From Gavia stellata (taxonomy: Eukaryota; Chordata; Aves; Gaviiformes; Gaviidae), in contig NC_082608.1 of the NCBI RefSeq assembly GCF_030936135.1, positions 5,429,035 to 5,493,034 on the forward strand: 64,000 nucleotides of DNA. The letters are read 5' to 3'. This document shows, in pieces, positions 11,801-23,869 of the stretch. Position 1 is the stretch's first letter; every line of letters begins with the position of its first letter. The translations under genes were made by a program, and so were the position numbers. The notes beneath the pieces are model-generated. The model searched no databases. It saw only the letters and a list, made by a program, of their open reading frames with translations, and was not told where the DNA came from.

Positions 11801-14800
11801 CAGGCACCTGTTTGGTCACAGGAGCTGGTAACAAGTGAGACTTTCCAATCACTTATTAAGGTTTAAGGCCATCAGGTAGACTGCTGAGAACAATTTTATA
11901 CCTAGATCTATTTGTCAGCATGGCCATTACATCCCGGTGGTGATGAATGGGACGTTTTGCCAGCTGACCAGTTAGGAGCGGCTGACCTCTGACATCAGTC
12001 ACTGGAGGGGGGCACCTGCAGCCTGCATTGCTCCTAGCTGGCCGCGTGGAACAATACCGGGGTCAAATGGCGAGGGTGGTTATATATGTCATATCTCAGG
12101 CAACCCCGCTAGAGCTTTAGGTACCCACAGTTGAATTCCGGAGCTCAGCACAAAGCTGCGACAACTGTAAAACTGTACAAAACAAAGGGTGCATGAGGTT
12201 TGCTTAGGGACCTGGAGCTAGACTTGTTTATAGTTAAAAAACGTTGAAATCGTGACTTCTGGTTTGGCTTATTTAGAGGAAATAACATATACAAAATCAG
12301 TATTTCAGCTGGAATGTCACCAAAACTAACGGGTGTTTGGAAAATGGGGGTTAGTTAATGCCCCATTATGACACAGGGTTAGGGTGGAATGCTTTCTGAT
12401 CTCTTTGTTTCAACTCTGTAAAACATAATCAAGCCAATAATTTACAAATCCTTCGCTTGGTATTATGATTAACTTTCATAATTTGTACCCTAAAAACTGT
12501 TTACTGAAAAAACAAAGGATGGAGAAAATGTAACAATATGAAAGATGTTTTCTTCATATGGCTGCAAATGGTTTGTCTTTATCACCAACAAAATTCTATT
12601 TTTTCATGCCAAAACTGGCATTTTGAAAGTTTTTGAGTTCAATCTAAACCTTAAACCAAAGATTTTCTTAGCTTTTTTAATGAACCAATCAGAAAGTTGT
12701 CAACCTCGGCAGAGAGTATTTCTTTCAGTTGTTCCATGCTTGTCCAACTGCGACTCTGTACAACTAAAACCTTCCCAGGTTTACTCTGCCTTTTAAGAAC
12801 AAACCAAATTACATCAGTATTTGACTTTGCAAACCAGATTTCAGAAGTACTGGTCCCAAACAGGCAGTGAAATGAAGTGGCCAGATGGAAAGCGAGCAGT
12901 GCTTCGTTCTTTTGAACATCTAATCCCCAGTGTATTCCCAAGGAGTCTGTCCCATTTACATTAAGTTACCGCTGATGTTCTTTCATGTGCTGTAACTAGA
13001 GTGTGCCCAGCCGTAAGTAACGGCTGAGACCAGGACTGCATTTATAGAAGGGACAAAATGAGTTTGTTTCCAGATCAGAAACATGAAAAGAGAATGACAG
13101 ATTTAGGAAGGGATGGAGGCAATACCAGTTAAATTTCAATCCAAGAAAAAAAAAGTATCAGCTGCACAAATATGCAAGTACAAGTACGCCTGGTTGCATG
13201 TTAGAAGATCTTTCCTGTCTGCTTCTTTCAAAAGTTGATAGTGACTTGTGTCACTGATGCATTTGGCCCTTACTACAGAACCAGACTTTACAGTCACTGA
13301 CCCAAGAGCTTTACGCCTCCAAAGTCAGCCATTCCACTGGAAATGAGGACACTGCTAAAACATCCTGAGGCGTCACTGATGACATAGTAGGATAGCCTGA
13401 AAACAGCCAGCACTATCCTTGTGTGTACTTCTACAAAGTGAATCTCTAGCAGAATCCGCCTTTTAACACTGGCCTGAAGAGTGCGTTCTGCTGTTCCACG
13501 GGGAGGTAGGAGAGAGATCAATGAACCTGACACTAAAGAGGTTTAAGTGACAGCTGCATGAACTTGAAAATGCCAGAGCTTCTATTATCACTCAAATTGT
13601 AAATGAGGTAAATATGAGAAAAACTTAAATTGTTAATACCCTCCAAATGTTGAAATAACAGCAGCCAAAGCACTGGTGGAGTGCAACTGCAGAGAGTTTT
13701 CAAGTGGTGCACCAACCTGTTTCACGTGTATTTGTAGAAATAGATGAAAACTCACAGAACTATTTTAAAAGAATGTTTTGCTTTGCCTTATCTGTAGAGA
13801 AATTAAAATAAATTTTCAATGGTTTTTTCGCTACAATATTCATCAAAATCTGTAACAATACACTTCAGTCTTTCTAAACTATTTAGCTGACAAACTACGG
13901 GAAAGGATAAAGATTTGCTGCACAGTATCTTCAGCTACAGAGTGGGGATTGTAAAACAAAGCCCCAAAACCTCAGAAACATTCCAGCTCTGGGTGGAAAG
14001 AATGGAAGAAAAGAGGACACAAGAAGCTCTTTTCTCTAATATATTAATCTCTACTGTGGGTGAATTAACAAATAGAAAACTATCCGAAAGATACTTCTGA
14101 TGAGATTATCAATGACCTTCCTCACCATGTCCCCCAACTCCACCCTACCAAAGGGGAATACCTAGTTGATGGCACTGCAGCAACTGTAATGCCACTGAGA
14201 AGAGTGCTGGCATCGGATGCGTGGTGTAAACTTGACTTCCCCAGACAGAGCTTTTCCTCTCCTTTGTGGCCTCTGTCCAACAGACCTAGAAACTGTCCAT
14301 GAGAAAATCAGTGTGCCTCCTAGTCCCACAAGAGAATGGCTGTGTAGAGCAGCCTCCATTCCATGTTTGTTTGATTTTTTAATTAAGAAACATCACTACT
14401 CTCTATAAAGTGTAGGGGGTAGGGAAATCCCCCAGAGAAACACTGAATAAATAACACGGCATTTGCTGAAAGATGAAGTTTAATCCAATTTAACCTATAG
14501 GTCTACAAATTGTTCCCTTTCAGCCCTGTTTCTCAGATGCTTTTGTTTCCTGTTTTTAGAAGAATATGTATACAAGCAATGTATCCTGACTGTATGAGAA
14601 GCACGTTTATACATATTTATATACACACCCCTCCGTACCAATACTTGCAAAAAATCCCATCAGCCCAAAAGAGACAGCATTTAGAAGGGAATTTTCAGCA
14701 CCACAGACATGCGTTTAGTTATATACTTCTCATGATCAGCAATCATGTGAGTTATTCCCTCTGTGCTGAGAATATTTGGCTTTGACTTCAAACAACATAG

Positions 14801-16480
14801 ATATATATCAACCTCAGTATAATTTATATTCTCTCAAAAGGAACCTAAAATGCTCTAAGCCTTTGCCGAGGCATCTGATGTTCCAGTCCCCTCTGTTGCG
14901 CTGTATGATCGGCTGTTTTATTTCACTTGCGATCCTTGCTTTCCTGTGATTTTTTCAGACAAAGAAACAAAATGTCTGCTATACGCTGAGTATAAACACA
15001 GCTGACTTGTTTCCCCCAAAGTATTGATTTTATGCACTTTTAAAATAACTATGTTCATTCTGTTTGCATAATCAGCTGGGGCATTGTTCCTCTACATTTG
15101 CAGAAACACAGATGGAATTGCTGATTTGGAGCCTTTGGAGAGATTTTACAGTATTCTCCAGAATCTAAGCTTCTATTAAAATAAGGTTTCAAGCACTTCT
15201 GGTTGTGAAGATAGCCTGGACAATGTAAATTGATGCACGGTTATCTTGTTGAGTCCACAACCAGACAGACAGACGCAATAGCACCAGGGGAGCTGTGAAC
15301 TTCCCCCACTTATTTTATTGGGTGTTTACTTGGGGCCAGATGCTCCCCTCTGCTGTACAGAACGGCATTAAATGACTGAGAAAAAGAGAGGAAAAGGAAA
15401 TGGAAATAAAGACCAACAAAGAGGAGAAAAGGAAATCTCCACAGCCTGCTTCCCAGGGGGCTACGGATGCCCTCCCTTGCCAGTATTAGACTGCTGGAAG
15501 ATCTGGGGCTGAGCCATGCATATGGCACATTTTTCGAAAGACACTGTAGTTTCCAAAAGAATGCCACCCAAAAAGTTAATGATGCTTCCAGCATCATTTA
15601 CTGTTCCACTTTATCTTTTGTGCCCCTTTTATGTGGATGCCATATAGCCAAGGAAAAATGTAAACATAGGGTGGTTTTAGATGACGCTGCAGGAGGATGC
15701 CTCTTCCATTTACTGCCCCCTCACATAAAGTAAGCAATCCCATTTTCCAAAGAACGTCAGGGTTTGCAGACTCTGCCCTTCTGCAAGAAAGCTAAAACAT
15801 TTTCCCTGTTGAGTACGCATTTTTCCATATGACAACTTTTCACGTCAATAAAACTCAACTGCTGTATGACAAATCCCTATTTGTTATACGCGGAAAGTAA
15901 AATCAAAAGAAACACGACTGAATGCAACTAACAGTAACTATATTATTTGATCCTTAAATCAGACTGGACAGAAATGGGCTATACCTTTTCAGCATCAAAG
16001 CTATGTAATCCTTTCAGCCCAAGGTGATCCCTGCGTCACTCCTGCAAGCTGCTAATACAACCCATCCTCAAAATCCCACAGCCTCCACCAGGACCAAAGC
16101 AAAGGTGACACAGAAGGGGCAGCACCTGGGAGCAGAATGGAACCACAGACCTTAGATGTTTGTAGTAACTACTGTGCAAGAAGGACTCCGTGTAGGATTT
16201 TACACGGAACAGTCCTTTGTTGATGGAAGTTTATTAGGGAGAGTGACGCCAAACGGAGACCCCGCACCAGCAGCCATGCTGTCTGGCCGCTCTCAGCCTC
16301 TCACTACAATGCAGCTCTCACTAGCTTGGGTCCATTTCAGCGAATCCGCATGTTCCATTAGCCAAAAGGAAACTGTGATAGACTGATAGCAAGCACCATA
16401 TGGGAGAGCCAAACCACCACAAGACTAACTCCCTATTTGCAGACTGAAATAAAGATCTTGCTTATCACTATAACTTGTGA

Positions 16481-16556
16481 TATAAATACGTATGTGTACA
16501 TGTATACATCTCTCTCTGTATACATACATACATATATACTCACACACATATACAAG
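16481..16556. repeat. Degenerate TA/CA/TACA microsatellite
   Basis: Alternating pyrimidine-purine DNA built of TATACA, CATACATACATA and CACACACATATA units, with interruptions such as TCTCTCTC. No long perfect run remains. Confidence 0.7.
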
Positions 16557-16780
16557 AGGAGCTTACACCACATTTTCTCTCAAGAGATATGGTCTTGAAC
16601 TCCTACGTGGCTTAGGGAACAAAAAAAAAAGGTTTATTGTGCTGCAGAACTACATTGTCTTCCCTGTGCTGCGCATCTCAGCTGTAGCCTGCAAGCAGAA
16701 TGCTTATAACATATATTAGAACTAATACTATAAGAGCAATGCAATCCTATGGACTAAAACACAGTTTCCTTTAGGTCAAC

Positions 16781-16895
16781 AGGAGGTCAAACAGAAGCAG
16801 GAGGGAAGAAACAATAGGGAAATGAGAAAACAGATATAAGAAAGGCAGAGAGACTCAAAAAGAGGAAAAAGAAGTTTAGGAATAAGAAGAGAAAA
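16781..16895 (+). repeat. Purine-biased tract
   Basis: About 115 bases in which the plus strand is dominated by A and G (GGAGGGAAGAAAC, AAAAAGAGGAAAAAGAAG and similar) with few pyrimidines. There is no fixed repeat unit. It is a low-complexity strand-asymmetric tract rather than a gene. Confidence 0.6.
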
Positions 16896-18484
16896 CCTCA
16901 TGTCACTAAACACATTTCAATCACTGCAGAATTTCTCCATGGCTGCTGCTTTATTCAGTGGTATTTTATGGGTAAATCGCTACAAAAATACACCACCAAA
17001 AAAATTCCAGTGCTGGCAGAGAAATAGACTTGATGTCCCAGGAAATGCTACAGTACATCCAGGCACAAATAAAAATCAGATGGCAACAATATGCTCAATA
17101 TGCTTCTTCTCTACTTCTATAAGTGGAGTAAATCTTTCTGATTACCAAAGAAGACCTCAGACTTTTTTCTATTTACCCTTTGCATTTCAAATAACTGAAA
17201 ACATTATATAGAGATGTTAAGTATCCTTTTCTGCTTTAACTTGTAAATAATTACCATCGCCCAAATGCAATGCAAACAGACGCATTTCTTTGTTTATTTT
17301 CAACTGCATTAAGGGAAGACATTCTGTGTGAAAGTCCAGCATCACTATACCTCAGATTTTTGCAATTAATGTAATTCTGCAATATTTTTAATACCAACTA
17401 AAATTCCAGTACAGACTGAATGATGATTTAAAGTTATTAGACAAGAATACACTTTCTTTTATGGAATATGATTGCATTCAATCAATTTAAACAGACAATA
17501 AACTACATGCATCTGATCCTGCCTTACTTTCAGAGACATTATTTCCATGAGTGCTTAAAAAAAGTGCAAGATCCCGATCTACAACATTCTCTCAGTGGAG
17601 TTGAATTCTCTCAGCACCATGAAGACTTACTTATTCACCCAACTGAGTACCAAAATGCTACTAGTAGGTAAAACCTAAAACGCATATAGCAAAATGCATA
17701 TAGCTCTTCATATTATTTTCCGTGGTGTAAAGAATCTTTCTGACTGCAATATCAATGACTTTAAACCACAGACTAAGACTTTAGACCTTTTGGTGGTGCC
17801 AACTCACTTGTTTTATATGCTATGATATCTAGTCCTGGCTTTGAGCTATCTCTCACTACTGATGCTTTTGATGCTTTGTTCTCTTTTTACTTTAGGATGG
17901 AAAATAACAAATAATGCTGAGTTCTCTTCTTACTCTTGAATTCTTCTGATGTCTATCTTCAGAACTCTTCTAACATCCAATTTATGTCATTCTTTTTCTT
18001 TCTTATGCTGTGAATTTGAAACGAAAGAAGGTAACATAATATCGTAAGATCTACGGACGATTGAAATGGCCTTCGGAGTAAACTTCAGAGTTATTCTTAA
18101 AACTATCTTGCCTCAATGAAAAGTAAAAAATTGCTTTTCAATAGATAATGCAACTAGTCTGAAATTCTTCTTGGATGGTTATTGCCATAGGGAACACTCT
18201 AATGATAATAAAGTATATGGTGCCAATGCCTTAAGAGCAGTTCAGATGGGTTATTTTGTTAGTATTTGCAAGGCACAATTCAAATTAATTCTCAAACATT
18301 TATGTGCTTTCTCTTCCCTAATTCTTTATTATAAAATGGCTACAAAGCCTGAAGTTTGTTAATGAGAGAAGCTGACATCTGCTGTGCTGATTGACCTGCA
18401 ATGCTACTCTTACGTTATTCTGTCATATAATTCCTCTTAAAACATCACATCAGAACTCCAAAGACCTCTTACATTAGTTAATTA

Positions 18485-18616
18485 AGGACCTGATTCAGTC
18501 TTCTATCAGGTTTGAGCAAAATGCATAATCACATATTTAAATTTCATTTAGCTCAGTGGAACTTTCAGATATATTTCAAGTTCACCACAGGCTTAAAAGC
18601 TTCACTGCGCAGGATC
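18485..18616. mobile_element. Old palindromic MITE-like repeat, archosaur/turtle type
   Basis: The segment runs from GGACCTGATTCAGTCTTC through a centre near TTTAGCTCAGTGGAAC to CACAGGCTTAAAAGCTTC and CAGGATCT. The order and spacing match, from memory, the palindromic repeat common in turtle and crocodilian genomes, in which 'gattcagcaaagcacttaagca' arms flank a 'cattgagctcaatggaac' centre. The two ends are partly inverted copies of each other, but many substitutions separate them. It is non-coding and non-autonomous. The family name is not certain. Confidence 0.55.
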
Positions 18617-20524
18617 TCTACATCGCCGCTCAATGCACAGCCGCGTACATATACATGAATAATTGCAACTTTTCTCAAGAACTTGAGGTAGCCATCCTAT
18701 CCCTAGCCCAGATCCTACCCTCGCGTTTAGTCTCTAGTCCCTGTACTGCACTGACCCGTTCTCTCCAATGCATTATGCGATGGGCATGAATCTTCCATGT
18801 GTTATCTGAAGTAATGCAGGACTACAATAATGTACTAGCAGCACTTTTCAGGGATTTCTGCCAAGTAACCTACATAGTAGCTACACTGTCAGGTTCAAAT
18901 TCTGTGGATAATGGTGTAATTTTTTGAGCCTGAGGAAACAGAAATCTTCTCTTGGGGGTGCCATAAGCTGTCCATCTCTCCATACTTTGTGCAGATTCAT
19001 GGGAAATCAAGATATACATAATGAAAAGTATCCATTTCATTACTCTCACAAGAGACTTACTGTTTTGTCTTCCTTCGTTCTGTCTGCGCTAAAGAACAGT
19101 TATTTAAACTGTTATTTAAACTGTTATTTAACAGTTATTTAAACTGAAAAGTGGATGGTCTTGGCCTTCTATATGTTTTATTTTGTCTATGAAAATTGTA
19201 TTTCAGACTCCATTTTTCCTAGTTTATTGCTTGCCAGCTGAGCTACGTTAGTCATTCCTTTCAATGAACTGCTGACGAAATTTCTTCTCTTCCCCTGTTA
19301 CAAGAAACACTACTTCCCTGAGCTTGCAACAGACCAAACATCCCTCCTACTTAGTTTGCTTTTTCAGATAATACTGTGATTATATTAATCTAAAATGCAA
19401 AGTATGCATTCACCTTTTTCTTTGCTGAAATGCTATTACTCCACCCTGTCTTAATGCCAAGGAATTAATGTAAACGTTAAGGGGTTGGGCAGTAGCTACA
19501 TAATCCTCCTCTTTTTGGTGCAAACAGGAGGTGTCCTTTCTTCTTTCTTCCTTTCTTATGTACTCCTGAGGAGTTATTAATTTGTATTTCTCGGATATGT
19601 GCATTTCTACAGGGAAATTCCACACGCTCTCCTGTTTATTGAAGTGCCAGTAAGAGCATCTAGGGAAGTTAATGACATTGCTCAGCAAGACGAAAAGCCC
19701 ATTTTCTTAGACCTTCTCCTACAGAGTTTGTCCTTTCCACTTCCACTGCAGCTTTTCTAGCATTTCACCTCTGTTGAGCACGCGGAACACTGCTGCCTGC
19801 CCAAACAGTGACAAGCCTGGGTTAGCTACTTTCTGTTAACAGATACCAATTTGACCTCCCTTTTCCAAGCCTTAATGACTTTACCAGGCTCAGTTTACTT
19901 AATGTTGGCTGGCTGTCTAGCCGGAGTGAAACACTGGTGAAATCACACTGTAACTGCAGGTTCTTTTCAAGTCCTTGAAGACTGCTCCATGCACATCTTC
20001 CCCTTCTTTTTTCCTCCTGACATGATATTAGAAAAATACTGTTCATTGACATTTTTCTCGTAATTTAAACCAGGTACGAATCTTCTAGAAATATTTGTGA
20101 CCTTCCGAATTAGACAGTGGAATAACCTTCAAGAGAACACCTTTGCATTCTGAAAACTTTGGGGCCTAAAAAATCTTGTTTGCCAGTCTGCCTTTTGTAT
20201 TTTTTTAGTCAGAAACAATGAAGGGTGTTACTCTCTGCATCTCTGGATTTTAGGAATCAAATAATCTTCTACCAACATAAAAAACCCTCTTGGTAGAAGT
20301 CAGCTAGGGCTGTGCCAGGAAGCTTTTAGCAGTGTTCAGACCCATTTTTTTCTCAACTTGCTCCAGAACACACACAAAAGAACAGTATCCCTCTTTGCAT
20401 ACAGCCAGCCCTCTTAGAGATGTTAATGTCTGGCACTATGCTGTGTTATTAATTTATAACCGACTGAAGAACTCCGTGGCCCGATAATGTTGATTTGAAT
20501 TCTGGAAATGACAAAGACTGTTAG
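18617..20524. other. Non-coding stretch with a minisatellite
   Basis: Unique AT-rich DNA except for the short 12-bp minisatellite at 19099-19145. Open frames at 18556-18789 (plus) and 19410-19688 (minus) show no recognisable motif and are flanked by no matched splice sites that I can find. Confidence 0.55.
19099..19145. repeat. Four-copy 12-bp minisatellite
   Basis: Four head-to-tail copies of GTTATTTAAACT: 19099-19110 and 19111-19122 are perfect, 19123-19133 is an 11-base variant ending in ACA, and 19134-19145 is perfect again. The unit contains the self-complementary TTTAAA, so each copy is partly palindromic. Confidence 0.9.
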
Positions 20525-21680
20525 AGTGCTACTGCCATGACAAAGGAAATGGAGTGATCCAGGTATCTACAGGCCCTGTAGCATATCATTAGGCAGTAGA
20601 AAAGCTGGTACGGGATTCATTTGACAGATACGAATACATAAAGCATGCCAATCAGCATGTTTTTTCTGGAAAACAAATCTTGTTGGACAAACCCTTCAAG
20701 ATGACAAGTTCAGTTACTAGAAGAAGCTATGGAGGAATAGGATGAATTGATTTACGCTAGCTAGTGAATGATTTTTTTTTTCCCAAGTAGCACTGAATGT
20801 CAACAGAACATAGACCACAAGTAAGTAATGGCTATCAAGTAACATAATGATAAACATCAACGGAGAATCACTACTGAATGGTGACCCTCATAAGGGACTC
20901 CTCCAGAGACCAATACGGTGGCCAGTATTAGTCACATTTTCATCAGTATTCTGAAAGTAAATGGCAATGATCAGCTACTTGACAATTTTTGCAGATAGCA
21001 CAGAGACTGATACGGTTAAAAAACCGTGTGGACACGACTTAGCCCCGCCAGGTCACTTAATGACCAGGACCAAATCTGTTATAGAACTATATGCAATGAT
21101 AAGGAGAAGGATGACTGCAAAATTGATGAGTTTGTGGTCAGAACCACTGCATCTGAAAACAATGTAGATATTATCCCAGACAACTCAAAATGAATTCCCA
21201 GTATAGTACCTAATCCTTCTGTATTTCACTAGATAGACAAATATGAGAGTAACATGGAATAACCTTGTTTCCAGCTTTTTAGAAGTACATTGAGGAGAGC
21301 AGAGAAAAAGAGACTGTGGAGACAGGTGGAAAATATGCGATAATGATTAACTCAATTTGCTTCACTTACCAGATTTAAAACTGATAGATTGAAGGAACAT
21401 ATCTCATATGAAAAAGCTCTCTTGTCTAGCAGAGTAAGCTGGAATTTGAAAAAGAACCCAGAGAAATTCAAATATGCCTGTTTTTTACAATTAAGTCAAT
21501 CACACACTGGGACAAACTACTAAAGGAACAGAATATTCTTCTTTTCTGACATCTTCAAATCAAGAAAAGATTCCTGCCTGGAAACCATGCAGTTATACAG
21601 CTAACAAAGGGATAAAAGGATAAAATTTAGTAACTTGTGATAGAAGTCAAAACAGCTGACATAAAAATCCTAAATACAAT
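20525..21680 (+). mobile_element. Ancient CR1-like LINE fragment (RT region to 3' end)
   Basis: Non-LTR retrotransposon remnant, heavily mutated, covering part of the reverse transcriptase and the following 3' region. Landmarks in order on the plus strand: YRP at 20568-20576; NQH..F followed by GK at 20650-20673, where CR1 reverse transcriptases carry an NQHGF-like segment; PVL plus a Phe/Ile-rich stretch near 20920-20945; FADS at 20988-20999, the decayed form of the catalytic FADD box (second Asp now Ser); and HWDKLLKE at 21505-21528, close to the HWNKLP-type motif near the end of the CR1 protein. The final part (AGAAGTCAAAACAGCTGACA, about 21633 onward) resembles the 3' UTR. Stops and frameshifts are frequent, so it is dead. 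Similarity is closer to old turtle/archosaur CR1 copies than to the young avian tail type, suggesting an old insertion. Boundaries are approximate. Confidence 0.75.
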
Positions 21681-21689
21681 GATGCTCAA

Positions 21690-23725
21690 ACTTGCACACA
21701 ACCATTCTTTAATGAGCTTACTTTGAGTAAGACTTTAAAAATTCCTTGTAATACATCTTGCTGTAAAATTATACATTCTAATTGGAATGGATACTCCAGG
21801 ATAATGAAAGAAGACAGAAGACTTCTATTGTCGAAGTCCCAAAAGTATCAGCTTAGCCTTTGAACCCAATACCACTATGGAGAGAAAAACCCTGATGCAG
21901 GGAATAAAAACCTTTAGAAGCATCCATATCTGCCATTCTCTTGCTCTTATTATAGACAAGTATAAGTCTAACTTTTTAATATGCATAGGTTTAACTGAAA
22001 AGAGAATTGGCCGAAAGGTACACACACACATATATTTAATTAATATTACAATTTGTCATGTAATTTATGAAAAATATTCAAGATATGAAAATGTAAGTAA
22101 ATAGCACGTTTATCACTTCATTTAATTTGTTTCTCTTAAAAGCATCCTGGAGTCACCAAAACATACAAGGTCACACTGAATCAAAGGACATCATCTGCTT
22201 GTTCAAAATGTCATTATGGAAGAATCAGGAAAATGCAGCTGCATTACAAGTCACCTTTCCAGCTCTCACAAACAAACTATTAATGGAGAAAGTCAGTCCT
22301 TTACGGTGCATTACAGGACCAAGGTCACCTGGGAAACCGTAAGGCCTCACTGGCTACCCACAAGACCAACTTGATTAGTCCCAATAACCTCCTGCCCTTG
22401 CCAAGGGACTGAGGGAAAGTCAAGTTTTTCAGCAGACTGCTAACTTGGCGTTCACGCTTTTTAGATGCACAGTTATACAAGCTCAAGTGTCTGAGATTCA
22501 TCTGAAGCACTTCAATTACTACACAGTGTTCACTACTGTCTATTGGAATTACCATGAGCGTATAATTATGTTGATAATCACAAATCCTCTAAATACAAAG
22601 ACAGTCTACACTCAAAATTTACGTCAAGACTCACGTCTGCTAAGAAAGAGTGTAACTTTGGCACAGTTAACTTTTAATTGTCTTGCTCCTTTTGATTGCC
22701 ATAAATCAGGCGATAGGAACGCATCACCAGAAATTAAGTTTTCTTGGCGATAATCTGTAACCACATGCCAAACACTTTTAAGAACTCTCTTTAGAATACA
22801 AATAGACTAAAACCATGCTTTCAATATGTGCACTAATCATGAACTCTGTGCGTTTTCCCTGTACAGAATCCTCCATCATATTCCCGTAAGAGCAAGCAGT
22901 TTGACCTATTAAAACCTAAGCAGCTCACTACAATAAACAAATTACATATATAATATGAAATGTGTGAGAACCCAGTGCAGTCTTCTTCTATGTCTTTATT
23001 GAGTAACCAGCTACATTAGAACGCTGGAGAATGTTTCACTGCATCAACAACAGGTTATATTAAACTTATAGACTGGGGGAACCTCATAAAATAAGGTGAT
23101 ATGGAAAAGGTGGGTGGGGGGGAAATCTCTAGGTTGCAACCATTTCTTCCACTCATAAATACTTGGTTGCAGATTCTCTTTGTTACATCCCGTGTACTGG
23201 TGAATGAACAGGACTAGATTCTTTCTGTATCTGCCATAAGCCCTTTGAAGATATTATGTTTGTTTGTCATGAATCTATGAAAAGTCCTGTGATTTTCCTC
23301 CTACGTTGGTCATAGTAAAAATATGGCATTTTTACCATAATTTTCTCAGTAGAATTCTACAAAAATGGGCACACTCAATGAATAAATTGGTGTGTTTTAT
23401 TTTACATTTTTTCTTTTTTTTTATTTGCGAGAAAGCAAATGCTGAATAATGGTGAGAGAGCACACACCCCCTTTTACGGACTTTCTGTGTAACTCCTGAA
23501 TCTGTGGCCAAGATGGAGTATGACCCAGGGCATCTCATCTAACTTTATGTTGCTGCAGTCTTCTGACCTGTAAAGAATAAACCATAGTTCCATACGAAAA
23601 ACAGATGACAGGATGTTAGTTATGTTTAATTGTTTGGCTTTCTGTTCTTTAAAGCTGTCTCCGCTTTAAAATATTCAGCTGGATACATCTCTAAAGATAA
23701 CCGAGCTGTGAGTTCAGACAATGAG
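21690..23725. other. Non-coding stretch, nothing recognised
   Basis: Unique AT-rich sequence with a short CACACACACATATA run at about 22021 and a T8 tract near 23413. Overlapping open frames around 21825-22753 on both strands have no recognised motif. Confidence 0.55.
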
Positions 23726-23730
23726 AACCA

Positions 23731-23860
23731 TACAATCATAGTATCATTTAGGTTGGAAAAGACCTTTAAGATCATCGAGTCCAACCACAAACCTAACACT
23801 GCCCGGTCCACCACTAAACCATGTCCCTAAGTACCACATCTACGTGTCTTTTAGAGAGAC
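23731..23860 (-). mobile_element. CR1 LINE 3' tail, avian type
   Basis: The plus strand reads ACAATCATAGTATCATTTAG, then GGTTGGAAAAGACCTTTAAG, ATCATCGAGTCCAACC, CTAACACTGCC and CCACTAAACCATGTCCCTAA. This is the reverse complement of the 3' untranslated end of avian CR1, so the element is on the minus strand and its 3' terminus is at the left. The octamer-type terminal repeat (ATCATAGT/ATCATTTA) is present. It is 5' truncated to about 130 bases, as most CR1 copies are. Open frames overlapping it (about 23626-23830) are artefacts. Confidence 0.92.
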
Positions 23861-23869
23861 CTGAAAATG

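Larger units (their letters stand above)
8886..18484. other. Long non-coding stretch, mostly unique
   Basis: No gene recognised over about 9.6 kb. It holds an A13 run at 11257-11269, a GC-richer patch at 11930-12130, a TA/CA-rich microsatellite near 16490, and a purine-biased stretch at 16781-16895. Two plus-strand splice-flanked segments (10120-10286 and 11068-11132) are treated as findings. Many 60-100 codon open frames occur on both strands without recognisable motifs or consistent splice signals. Confidence 0.55.
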
